From positions 372,001 through 436,000 of the forward strand of contig JALGAQ010000009.1 in assembly GCA_028829895.1 (NCBI GenBank): a stretch of DNA of 64,000 nt. The letters run 5' to 3'. Both the position numbers and the translations under genes were made by a program. The DNA is from Sinotaia quadrata (Eukaryota > Mollusca > Gastropoda > Architaenioglossa > Viviparidae). Below the pieces are notes generated by a model. The model saw nothing but the letters and a program-made list of their open reading frames with translations. It did no database searches and had not been told where the DNA came from. Positions 33,756 through 48,300 of the stretch are shown here, one piece after another (position 1 is the stretch's first letter; the number at the start of each line of letters is the position of its first letter).

Positions 33756-35384
33756 TGTGACTCAAATTTGACAGAGAAAGTCTAATCCTATTCGTATGGA
33801 AATTGGTTTTAATGCGCGCAACGTAAACATGACTCACGGTGCCACTGAGACGTTTCTTAAGCTATAGCTCATATTCGAATGGAACCTGCAAATTAACTTT
33901 AGATTTGTGGACCGCCAAAAGTTTTGTAGATGTTTAGTTTTCTCTTTTTGTCGATATCCTAGGGTAGCCTTTTCTGGTTATAACGAGTCTAAACCAAGCG
34001 ACCTCTGCCTGTGCTTCTCCTGCGGAACACAACATCAAAAATTGTTTTGACGGGACTACGCTTATACTTAGATGGGGCCAAATTATGGGGCAATGCATGT
34101 TCGTTTACCGTAACCGGAACTGTTGACTCGTCGACCAAGCGGTATATTTATGATGAGCGATCAGCCATCACTTCGTTCACAACAATGACTTGAACTTTCC
34201 TATGTAGCGCATTCAAGCATCTCGGGTTGTCCTTCTTTCAATCCCCGTCCATACGAATCACAAATACTTCCCCTACATATCTGCGGTCAGACTACTTCCA
34301 GCTCTGTTACGAGAATATCCATTAGCATTGACTACAGTTGCATATGTTCCACGTGCTTGCAGATGGCACTGATGGTTTCGTTCAGGGGGCATTGATAAAA
34401 AGTGATTTTATGTCCAAACTAACGATAATGTACGTTGATGGTATCAAGTAAATCGGCCATCTGAAAGGTTACCCAAGAGTATCTCACTGCTTGGGATAAT
34501 GCTATCAGTAATTCAGTTTTCGTACAGGTCTTGTACTTGGAGAGAAGGCGTCTCAAGGGTAAATAGAGCTTATTTAATTTTGGCATACTGTACAATTGTG
34601 GCGTATATCTCCTTGATCTTAACCAGGAGTCACCAAACTACGGCCCGCGCGCGAAACCAATTTATCTGGGACCATAATCACGGAAGATGCCGACCTCGCT
34701 TTTCCGGGACAAATAATTGGTAACTTGAAGAGCATTTTATCCAGAGATTTTCAAATGTTAACAGAATCGAGAGTGACATTCGTCTGTTGTAAAATCCGTT
34801 TTATTGTAACCTGGATGATGTTCCACTTGAGTTGCAGTTAGAACCTTTCAATTCTCAAGCAGACAGTTTTATTATGGGAAAGCACAGAAGACGAAAATTT
34901 ATTAAATTTTATTTTTGCTGCCTAATATCGGGTACTCAAAACTAAAAACAATGCTCGAAACAACATATTTTTGTGAGCAAACATTTTTTAAAATGAGGGG
35001 TATAGAGGCAACACGCACTGATGAACAGCACTGATGAAAGCAAGTTTCATGATTGGATGCAGTCATTCTAAACATAACGTTGAGGATCCCTTAAAAGGTG
35101 AGTGTTGCACAAATCTTACTAACCTTTTATCCTGCGTCATTTGTGACATTAGGGCATCCGAACACTTAATCCATTGCAATTATGTGTTGTGGAACTAACT
35201 TTTGTTAACCTCTGATGACCTCTTTTTAGTAAATTCATATCTTTATTTAATTAAAAAGTATTTTCCGCTTCTAAATTTTCCTTCTGGTTTTTAAGTATTG
35301 AACAGAATGCCTATGCGGTCCGTGCTTGTAATTTCGTCAGTTAACTGGCCCTCTGTGAAAAAAGTGTTAATCCTTAGTCTCAAC
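33756..35384. other. No gene recognised
   Basis: Several short plus-strand frames (34011-34193, 34499-34723) have no motif. At 35026 a GCACTGATGAA string is directly duplicated, but no ribozyme fold follows. Confidence 0.35.
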
Positions 35385-35640
35385 GATTTAGTTAATTTCT
35401 CGGAGCTGAATTTTCCTCCAACACAACAGCTTTCATCCGCTCCACAGGGTTGTCGAGCGTAGTTTCTAGTTTGGTATCGTTCAACATGTCTGCCATTTTA
35501 CGTTCATAGTCAGAATGGTCAAGTATGACTGCCCCAGCTACTCTATCATGGTAGAGAGTCATATCGTCATCAGCTCTAGGTGAGTGGAAATTTCGTTTCA
35601 TTAAAGTTATGCAGAACTGCCGCTCTTGTTCAACCAATCT
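35385..35640 (-). mobile_element. Penelope-like RT N-terminal fragment (probable)
   Basis: An 81-codon frame encodes AGAVILDHSDYERKMADML. This resembles the D-K-G-N-A-x-V-V-M-D-R-x-x-Y block at the start of Penelope-type reverse transcriptases. The Asp-Lys-Gly part is replaced by VAGA, so the match is partial. No continuation into the palm was found. Confidence 0.45.
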
Positions 35641-36004
35641 GGCATTTAACCAATTTTATTCCTCATTACACCTTGGGGTTAATTGGGATAGTTGTCCGGA
35701 GAAAAGTTCAACTTGCGCTGGTGTTTCAATGCCGTTGATTTTCTTAGGTGGAATGCTATATTAATCCCCATGTTTGTGCCAGATGGGGATACTGGTTCCT
35801 TGCGAGGTCGGATAATGCTCGTGGACCCTCTTAGACAGTGGTCTGGTCCTGCATCAATTGCCGAATCTATCCCGATTCTACCTCAATCAACTATACACTG
35901 CCGGCAGAAGCGACTGCCAGCAACAACGAGTCAACTCCAAGCCACAAAGTTCCCTTCAATGAGTAACTTGTTTTTACTGTTAACCTAAAGTGGATGTTGG
36001 AAGA

Positions 36005-36740
36005 ATCCCTAGAATGGCACGATACATATCTCTACATTGGCGGAAGAAGGTAGATTTGCAGAGGGGAAGCGAGAATGGCCTGATCGCCTGAACGACAGAG
36101 CTACGGCACATGAAACGGAAATAAGTGCAAACAAATGGAAAGTAACGGCGAACTGCAGGAGCACTCTTAATACCGATACACACTCGATGGCCAACCACCG
36201 CAGCAGGTAGAATGCTTTAAATCGCCCTAGCAACTTCAGTCATGGATAAAATGGAAAAATTTCGGTCCGCGAAGCTTCGTTCCAAAATGATGTAAAAGCC
36301 GTTCAAATCGTTAGTTGTTTCCGTTCTTCTTTATGGCTGTGAGGCTTCGACTCGGCAAAGAAGATCCAGGATTTTGATTATAAGAAAAAATAAAACAAAA
36401 TTTCTTGGAGGGATCACAAGTCGTTATTCCTGAAGTCCAGATATATACATACCATCATGAATCAGTTCTTGCCACTGTTAAGTGGTGAAAGCAACAATGG
36501 ATCGGTCATACAAATTTCCACGATAAGCTATCGAAAAATATCTTTCAAGAAGCAGTGGAAAGGGTCGAAGACCATGAGTATAAAAGAAAATTGGATATAT
36601 AACATAAAGGACTGGCACACATGAACATGTTCGATTTGCTGCGGGCTAATGGTGACAGAAAAGCTTGTAGTTGTTAACCCCTCAAATTCGATTTTCCCCC
36701 TCCGATTGCTCAGGTCAAGCGGTTAGAAGAAGATAATGAT
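36005..36740 (+). mobile_element. RTE-like LINE, decayed 3' part (copy D)
   Basis: The plus strand encodes DRLNDRATAHETEISANK (about 36090), matching LTDRLNNRATAYGMEIS of copy B. Next is an AVQIVSCFRSSLWL-like piece with TTTATGGCTGTGAGGC (the LYGCEA codons). The 3' end near 36735 reads GCTCAGGTCAAGCGGTTAG then AAGAAG, the same terminus as copies A and B. It is heavily broken. Confidence 0.7.
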
Positions 36741-38177
36741 GGTGACGAATTAACTTTTCATTGCGTTTTACATTGCTTGGCCGTACATTTGGATCTATGT
36801 TGGTTTAGAATTGCACATCTGATAATATTGCCAATACAAGTACTACCGATGAACTCTGCATCAAAGGAACAGATAGGGATACCTTTTAGGTATAAAGTAA
36901 CCAGCAATTGAGAATGTTTTTGCTATTTTTATTTTGTTCTACCCCCATGTGTATCCGTATATTCGAAGCAATATATTTAATGCTCTACACTTTCTTTATC
37001 AGTGTACCATCAAATTCGTTAATCCAATTAGTGCCAGACGTATTTTCATGTTCATAAAGAAGATTCTGATAGTCGATCATCCCAAAATCTCCGATGGAAG
37101 GACTACAGGGACTTTGGAATGATACATGCTTCACTCTGCTGCCAAATGTCTATTTTTTCTGTTCGTTTGCTATCGTCTACGGTTTTCCAAATACTAATTT
37201 CAACTTTGAGCATTGATCTACGTCCAGATCTACTGATTGTTTTTTAGCTACCTGACGTTATAATCATTGCACTAAACATGTATAGTCAGGAAGAGTAAGG
37301 CTGACAGAATAGCAATGCTAAATGTAACAGGTGGCAAGCCTTTATCATCACCCTATCATCTACCTTCATTATCTACTCTCTACACGACAGATAACCATCC
37401 ACTGAGAATCCCTTGAGATTTTGTATAGTGGTGCAATCTTTAAGAGTGTTCTTAAAAATCGATAAACATGGAAGACGTTGATTACTGATGCTTCAAGAAG
37501 GATCTAAAATCATGCAAGTGGCAAGATCAGCACGCTATGATCCAACTTCAAAAGCATTGTTGGATATTGTGCTGATGAGAAATGCGTAGGCAAAAGAAGC
37601 AAGCAAGTTAATGTAATATGTGCTGTTTTGAAACAGTGTGGCCTTCTTCATTGATAACCAGAATAAAGTTAAAAGTCAAACAAAAAGCGAAATGAAATTC
37701 CAGATAAAAAACCATTATATAATAATGGTTGTGACGTTATCTGGTTCTAAGTTTACTGCATCTGATAGAACTGTCCTAAAAAGATAAGGAAGTATTCAAG
37801 AACTTGATAATTAAGCAATGCATGAGTGAATGTTAGTGCAAGAAATATTTGTAGATCAGGCAAGGAAAAGGAAATGAAGTTTGCACTATGCTTTATCAAA
37901 GATACTTTTAGTACTGTGTTCAAGTTTATCTCCCGGTACGCTAGAAACTGTCCCTGGAAGACGCAGAGGTCTGGAAGTATAAAAATGAATTTCCTCGCAT
38001 GAGTATTTCGTTTTACGCGAAAGTATCGATATTGTAAACATTCTCTGCGTAAAATAAGAAAATCATTTTATTGGACCTAATTGGTGCATTTAGACGGATC
38101 TGTATTATATGGCTTAAATGCAAAGGATTTCATCTCGACTTAGGACTGTGAAAGTGACATAACCGCTCTATGATATG

Positions 38178-38180
<3 letters not shown>
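36741..38180. other. No gene recognised
   Basis: AT-rich unique-looking sequence. The 62-codon plus-strand frame at 36934 has no motif. Confidence 0.4.
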
Positions 38181-38245
<65 letters not shown>

Positions 38246-38246
38246 C
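38181..38246. repeat. (TA)n microsatellite
   Basis: About 65 bp of TA with one TACA interruption. On the minus strand, a CTGATGATGA string lies about 30 bp to its right at 38275-38284. It may be part of a decayed hammerhead-like terminus, but the GAAA box is not preserved. Confidence 0.9.
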
Positions 38247-39376
38247 GATCACTGCAACTGAGACATGACCTATATCATCATCAGTTTTAAACAGATTAGG
38301 TGGGCATGTGCACAAATATAGGTTTTTAGCACCCATAATTGTCTAAATGGAGAATATGACTCCGGTGACGTAGATCATTGTTGGTGCTGAAAAATATATC
38401 TACAGCTAAACCAGATGGCACGAGTGGGGTGAACTGACACCTATGCTAGTGAAAACCCAGGCTATAATGATGGCATATTTTATACGGTTCACAATCCATT
38501 TTCTACTTGGGTAATTTTCACAGATATGACGTCTCCTCAGACTCGCGGTTCATGAACCAGCTCTGATAACAGTTATCTCGCGGCGATTCCACAGACACTG
38601 ATCATCCTTTGTTAATCATGAGGGATGAGTAGATTGAAACACAGTATAAACAATCCGAGATCGTTGAATGTGAGCCATATTTATCTATGAACTTTGGTAG
38701 AGAATATGAGATATTTGCACATAGTCGGTTAACTAAGAGCTCTGATCAACCATGAACTTTGAAGCGATGGCAAGTGAGAGTATATGACGGTGACAACAGG
38801 TATGTAGAAAACAGATTAAATCAAACAGAAACCTCGATTAACGGTCACCTGGAGATGCTGTAAAAAAATGTACTAAAAACATTGATCAGATTATCAGAAT
38901 GTATACATCAGTGTTTTCCCGAACACTGCAAAATGTAGTCACAGTGACTCCATTCCGCCTTTCATACTGTGATAAAAATTCACGGTGGTGAATTGAAACA
39001 TCATGAAAAAAATATAAAAACCAACTGACTACAACCATTTGTTTGATCACAGGGCAGGGTACGTTAAAATTGGATTGGATCAGTCGTCAGTCCTGTATAA
39101 CTTATGCTGTGAAACGTAAATGTATTTCGGACAGTGTATTGCTTTAAAAAATTCTATTGAATGTTCTAAAGATATAGAAAAGACTGAAGTCCAAATGTTT
39201 AAATAAGAAATGATTCTATAAAACCGACATGTGAAATGAGGATATGAAAACTAGTAAAAATTGTTTAGAATGTTCAAATCTTCTCTCAAGTTCCAGAGGG
39301 ACTTCGACTATAATCTCAGGTTGCTCTGGACATGTTATTGAATGTTCCTACTTCTTTTATTTTTTCCTTTACATAG
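38247..39376. other. No gene recognised
   Basis: AT-rich unique-looking DNA up to the start of an RTE-like element. Confidence 0.4.
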
Positions 39377-40173
39377 AACGGGAAAGCACCAGGACAATGT
39401 TTCTACTGAGCTGTTGAAAGACATAGGCGAGGAAACCCTCAAAGCCTTAACAATATTGTGTCAGAACAAATGGACAACCAAGCAGTGGCCAGAGGAATGG
39501 ACGAAATCACTGATTATTCCATTACCGAAAAAAGGGAACTTGAGAAAGTGTGAAATCTAACGAACCATCAGCCTTATTAGCGATTCAAGCAAGGTAATGC
39601 TTCGCGTCATTTTGAACCGCTTAAAGTCCAAGACAGAGGCACTTTTGTCTGAAGAACAAGCTGGTTTCAGACCCCGACGAAGTACCGTTGAGCAGATATT
39701 TAATTATTGAATAATAATCGAAAAGCTTCTTCAACATCAAAGGGACCTCTATCACAACTTCCTCGACTTTAAGAAGGCTTTTCACAGAGTTGGGACGATG
39801 GGCTATGGCATGTACTCAGGGGATTTCATATCGACTCTACTATCGTGAATGTAATACAATCGCTGTATGACAGAGCGAGTAGTACCGTCTTCCCAAACAA
39901 TCATGTGGGCGAGTTCCTTCGCACAATTGTTGGTGTTAGATATGGCTGTCCTTTATCACATATCCTGTTCAACTTATTTCTAGAGAAAATAATGCAAGAA
40001 TCTCTAGAAAGACATTTTACTTCTGTTTCAATCGGTGGAAGACCTGTTTGCAACCTTCGGTTCGCAGACGAAATCGACCTGTTGGGGGCGAGCGAAAGCG
40101 ACCTGTAAGATCTTACCGATCGTCTGAACAGCAGAGCTACCGCATATGGAATGGAAATAAGTGCAAGCATGTC
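39377..40173 (+). mobile_element. RTE-like LINE fragment (copy E)
   Basis: It starts abruptly at NGKAPGQDN, the conserved block before the RT fingers. WTKSLIIPLPKKGNLRKCE, ISLISDSSKVMLRVILNRL and LSEEQAGFRPRRSTVEQIF follow, broken by a stop. The next pieces are FKKAFHRV, TIVGVRYGCPLSHILFNLF and CNLRFADEIDLLGASESD. The active-site box is FADE rather than FADD. It ends at MEISAS, where a Penelope-like fragment is joined. Confidence 0.85.
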
Positions 40174-40174
40174 G

Positions 40175-40582
40175 AGAGCATGTCGAGGTGTACTCTGTGC
40201 ATGCCCAAAGATCTAATTGCGCCACAGGGTAGAGCGGGGGTTATATACAGCATGCCCTGTCAACACTGCAGCCCCACTTACGTAGGTGAAACGGACAAGC
40301 ATCTAGAAACACGCACACACGAGCACCGATTGGCGCTCAAGCGGGCTGACACATAATCATATATTTGACAACATTGCTCGAAAACAGGACATGAGGTGAA
40401 GTTAAGGGGTGCACATGTCGTTGGATCATCCAATCAAAAACAAGAACGTCATGTACTGGAGACCATCCTGTCAACAGGCTCATACAACCGATACATCGAG
40501 TTAGATGCACATTACGACACATTGGTCGCCAGAATACGGAATGAAAGAGCGAAGCATGGACAGGCGAACAAGGTTGAATAAA
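40175..40582 (+). mobile_element. Penelope-like element 3' fragment with GIY-YIG domain
   Basis: The plus strand encodes GRAGVIYSMPCQHCSPTYVG then ETDKHLETRTHEHRLALK. This is a complete GIY-YIG core (VIY, C-x2-C, YVG, R and E-H). After a stop and frame slip come GHEVKLRGAHVVG, ERHVLETILS and the stop at 40579. It is fused directly to RTE-like copy E, and the joined frame is an artefact of the two insertions. Confidence 0.85.
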
Positions 40583-40604
40583 TAACGCTGTAATTACCAT
40601 TTCC

Positions 40605-40650
40605 TTATGTTCTGAAGACGGGCCTCGGTTCAGGCTTGAAACGTCAACAA
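40605..40650 (+). ncRNA. Hammerhead-like hairpin at the 3' end of the Penelope-like fragment
   Basis: CTGAAGA at 40612-40618 fits the CUGANGA box. GGGCCT (40620-40625) pairs with AGGCTT (40632-40637), including two G-T pairs. GAAACGTC follows at 40638-40645. TGTT before the core pairs with AACA after it (stem I). Stem III would be only ACGT, usable in a dimer at best. One extra C at 40619 lies between the box and stem II, so activity is doubtful. Hammerheads have been reported in Penelope-like elements, which fits its position 30 bp after the stop codon. Confidence 0.5.
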
Positions 40651-40717
40651 TAAACCTTCCTAATCGGTGTTTGCCGGTGTTTGTTATATATATGTATATA
40701 TAATGATAAGGATAATG

Positions 40718-40733
40718 ATAATAATAATAATAA
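40718..40733 (-). repeat. Short (TTA)n tail
   Basis: The ATA/ATG-interrupted triplet run ends the minus-strand SINE-like repeat that starts at 40930. Confidence 0.6.
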
Positions 40734-40736
40734 TTT

Positions 40737-40930
40737 TCCAATAGTACAACAGTAGGTGTTCATCCAGCACGTTCTTTTTCACTGTCGTTACATTTCATAA
40801 ATCCGCTGTTCTCAAGGCCATTGTTTTTTCTCCAGGTGAACACATCACCTGCGTCTTTATTACTCGTATCGGAATCACATGTAATTGAATGGTGTTTTTT
40901 GACGCATGGCCGAATTGAAGGCCGCGCCAA
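40737..40930 (-). mobile_element. SINE-like element, variant 3' end
   Basis: The minus strand begins GGCGCGGCCTTCAATTCGGC and continues with CACATGTAATT-type blocks and AAAACAATGGCCTTGAGAAC. It ends GTGCTGGATGAACACC, ACTATTGGAAAA, (TTA)n. It lacks the CCCATTTGGG hairpin found in the other copies, so it is either truncated or a different subfamily. Confidence 0.65.
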
Positions 40931-41025
40931 TAAGAGCGGAACACATGCATCCAACTGTTTATAGTGAACGTTTACGAAAATACTGGTGAAGAATCTTTCT
41001 GCCCATATACGCGATTAGCATTTAT
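40923..41025 (+). mobile_element. Decayed copy of the hammerhead SINE body
   Basis: CCAATAAGAGCGGAACACAT then GCATCCAAC corresponds to CCAATAAGAG, TGAAACGCATGCGTCC at 7373-7398. Further matches are AGTGAACGTTTACG, AAAATACTGG and GCGATTAGCAT. CTGATGA is gone and GAAA is changed to GGAAC, so no ribozyme is possible. It abuts the SINE-like repeat at 40930 head to head. Confidence 0.65.
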
Positions 41026-41647
41026 TCAAACATGTATATGCATATTCCACTATATAAACCCTCATATAATCGCTATATATATATATATGTATAGAATAGA
41101 GTCATTTCAAAAAGACTGCAGTGACCTGATTAACACTTCGAATGCATAAGGGATGCCTTATTTTCGGGACATGGTTCTGATCAGCGAGGTGGCTAAATGA
41201 ATGCAAAACACAAAATAATCGCAATAAGCACAATTTAAACTTTAATGGACTTGAGCCATCTGTCAGATGGAATGACAAGCACTTCTATGTGAGCCCCGAC
41301 CGTTCAGCCACGCGATTGGTCCATAGATTGAGTGAGCGACTGTAGTGCGAGTCAACTCAGACATTTTGATCTAATGTATACAACAGTATATGGTAAATCT
41401 GATTTCGATTGAATATATGCGATGACTCTTGAATAATCGTTGTATTTTTCCTTTATGTCGACCTGAAGAAGCTGGAATGTGCCCACACTGAATCAACGTT
41501 GTTCCTTTTTTAGGCAAACTGATAGAACTAATATCGTCTGGTATGCAGCTACTTGAACAAGAGTTGGACCACTGCCTTGTACTATCCTAAGACAATTAGC
41601 ATGCCACACATTGTGTTCCTCAGTAGCCTAAAATTTAATTAAATTTA

Positions 41648-44163
<2,516 letters not shown>

Positions 44164-44220
<57 letters not shown>
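44164..44220 (-). repeat. (TTA)n tract at the 5' side of the LINE
   Basis: A triplet tract of about 55 bp abutting the truncated 5' end of the 41.8-44.2 kb LINE. Confidence 0.9.
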
Positions 44221-44221
<1 letters not shown>

Positions 44222-44962
44222 TTAATTAATTTAATTTAATTTGCTATGGCATGGCATGACCAATGTCAATATCAAAAGGCCGGTTAAGATAATTTAGTCT
44301 TAACATAGCTGTTTCTTTAGAAACTATAGCCTGCTTCAGATCTGTGAAACTGTCTGTGAGAAAAGCGAACAGTGATAATTAACAGTAATTGTACTGGCGG
44401 ACAACTGCATAGCGGTGGATGTGGTTGTTCTTAACTACTCATAAGTAGCGTGTGTATAAAATTAGCAAAAGATACAATTAAAGTCAAGTTATATGAGATT
44501 GACGTTCCTTAGCTTAATTGATTCAATTGCATATATGGTACTGAAATGAATTTGAGCAACTGGTCGTGCCTGTAGGAAAACGTGGCTCATCCTAATCACG
44601 TCAGACCGCAAGAATCAAGCTTGTTAATATAATAGAGAATCTCTGCTCCTCGCCTGCAATTAACCGATGCCTTAACTTATTTGTTCGTATATCAAATCAC
44701 ATATTTCAATTCATTTCATTTTAGAGTGACATACGCTTTAGCTGTTCGATTTCATGGTGTACAATGTAGTTCGACTGAACTAAGCATTCATTTAACACTT
44801 TAAGGCATCTGATTACGAACTGTTAGTATACATATGGGCTACATTACTCAGTATAGTTCATTCGTTGCTTGTTGTGTGACAAATGCACGATGATTTTTCT
44901 AACCAATAGCAATTAGTTCATAGCTGGGTCTTAATGGATCTGAATATTGTTTGTGTAAAACT

Positions 44963-46157
<1,195 letters not shown>

Positions 46158-46950
46158 TTAGCTACCGTCAGTCTCGAAGGACTATGGTCTTTGACAGCTC
46201 AGGTAATTTTTAACTACCTTTGTTTTTTAATTTCTCGTTTATTTTTCTTACTATGCTATTTTAGTTTTTAATTTTTCCATGTATTTTTATTTGATTATTT
46301 TGTTTACATTATTTTAATTTTTCGTATCTATCGCTATTTCTTTTAGGTTCACTTGTATTTTATTTGCTACACAGTCATATTTGGTTGTAAAAGACTATGC
46401 TCGACAGTCAGAGTTTTCCCCAGTCACTACAGGCAGCGGATACTTGTTTTCGAAAACGCGTGCTTTATCCGGCTATTCTCTTGATACGTGGCTTCAGGTG
46501 GTCCTGGTCGACTTTTAAAGTATTTGCTTTTATGAGGCTCCACCAGCTCTGTCAATCCGCATCACTTTCTTCCCAATTGGTTAGATCAATGTCTCCGATT
46601 TTCATATTACGCTTGCAGACATTTATAAATTTAGTCTTCCGATTGAATTCTAGCCACTGGCAAGTTCACCAAATAGCACAGCCTTGTAGATGCGATATTC
46701 ATCCATTCAGTTTACGTGACCGAACTAACGCAGATATTTGTGAGCCAGGAAATCGAACATACTCAGGAGTCAGGCTCATTGCAGGACGGCGTTGCTTAAG
46801 GTGTGATCTTGCCACTTTATGTGTAGTATACTCCGAAAAGTTCGCGCGTGGAAGACGTTGAGCTTGCGTTGCAGGTGTGAATACAGCAACCAGATTATCT
46901 CACCATACATAAGGATACTCAGCGCGCAAGATCTGTAAATTTGAAAGTAT
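46158..46950 (-). mobile_element. LSR-group LINE, decayed 3' part
   Basis: The minus strand encodes QIYRSCALSILMYG, LQRKLNVFHARTFRSILH and WQDHTLSNAVLQ, equivalent to QVYRTRVLSTFLYG and following residues of the 11.6 kb copy. The 3' end, GACTATGGTCTTTG-type sequence followed by GAGACTGACGGTAGC (minus strand), matches the other copies. The 5' truncation lies about 15 bp from the R2-like copy 2. Confidence 0.75.
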
Positions 46951-46965
46951 ACCAACCCTTTACTA

Positions 46966-48300
46966 AACATTTATTTCATGGTGAATTGCCGAAGGGACAT
47001 ACAAAAATCCACCATGGACGCGAGAAAATCGCGGTGGGAAAACAAAACAATTAGCTTCGAAAATTTTGAGTCCCGCTCATGTAAATAGCACATGTTTGTA
47101 GCGATCCACGCATGACAGCAATGCTGATATCTCCACGTTTTCGTCGATTTAGGCTGCATTGTTGCAGCGATTTTGAGCTTCTGCCATACAAAATCCGTTG
47201 TAGGACACGAGCATTGGATGATGCTCCACTCACTCAATTAGTTAATCCAATCGATTCAAATGTGTTTTGATACGAGCGTTCACTTACGGGGTATCATACC
47301 TCGCAATCTTCCTTTCCCAGGCTGATTAGATCAGTTCGGGATCGCATACTGTGACATCCAAAACGAGAGCAGATCCACACTTGATCACGATTAAGTCTGG
47401 TTTACAGTAGCTGGTCTTGAGAAGAATCCAAGCCCCGTAAAGTGCGTCCATTCTGCTACACACCAACTGATGAACAATCGGTTTACACACGTCGTTGTGC
47501 CGCTTACATCGACTATCATGGGTTAAAGCACAGTTTTTTAGTTTATGGTGGAGACTTTCTGGCTTACCACAACGCCCACGGCACATGATATCATCCTTGT
47601 TCTATCTCCATCGAGCTTGTCGTAATTGGTTTTCATAAGACCGCATCGCAATCGGGTCATGCGAACATACAACCCTGGTAACAGCCGAGAGTTCTCCAAC
47701 ATCCAAGAGCTGGAGTGTGGTCATTGCTTGAGGGGTCAAAATAGAGCACCGTCAACTGATGCATGCAGCTCGTTCTTCCAATCAGTGTCCACATCCTTGC
47801 GTAGAACTTTTCTTTGTTTCCCGATTGAGACTGCGGCTTGTGCAAATTTCAAAGACGGGTCAACGCGGTGGCTGCCCAGCACAGTAGTGGCGACGGAGAT
47901 TTACAGAGACGATTAAGGCGTTCCCAACGTAGATGGGAATTTTCGAAGCAAAATGTGTCAATCCTAGTCCCCCTGAGCTAACTGTTGCATGGAAGTATGA
48001 AACGGGAGTCTGCTTTGGGAGCCGAAGCCGCTTTCGAATACACTGGCGGATAGTTTGATACAGCGCTTGTAGGGTCTTCTTGTAGTGTCAGAGATTCATA
48101 CCATAACTCTCAATCTACATGTCCTTGACCGTGGTGATCACTTCACTTCCCAGACACAGCAAATGCAGTAGTTTTGGGAGTGCGTTCTGTCGTAACATGT
48201 TCATACGCTGTTGAGGCTTAAGCCGCGCAGACGACAGGTTGTCCAAAAATGATTGGAGAGTTGCACGTCTTTCCATGTGGTAAGAAGTCAATTCCCAACA
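46966..48300 (-). mobile_element. R2-like non-LTR retrotransposon, copy 2 (5'-truncated)
   Basis: It aligns with copy 1 from the thumb to the 3' UTR (GTGAATTGCCGAA, CACCATGG, AAATCGCGGTGGGAA). The best piece is the frame 47586-47326: CRGRCGKPESLHHKLKNC, THDSRCKRHNDVC, then KPDLIVIKCGSALVLDVTVC. The endonuclease motif K-P-D-x12-D is complete, unlike in copy 1. Elsewhere there are several frameshifts and a 65 bp insert. No (TTA)n remains at its 3' end; an LSR-group LINE fragment lies there instead. Confidence 0.85.
48083..48150 (+). repeat. ~65 bp insert inside R2-like copy 2 (pair with 49088-49155)
   Basis: TGTCAGAGATTCATACCATA and the following ACTCTCAATCTACATGTCC, TTGACCGTGGTGATCACTTC are absent from the same place in copy 1. 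They recur nearly unchanged at 49088-49155. No terminal inverted repeats are apparent. Confidence 0.7.

Noticed and set aside
40048..40356. A genuine RT-endonuclease fusion gene
   Set aside because: The two halves come from different element classes. The RTE-like half has frameshifts upstream, and the junction looks like a nested insertion.
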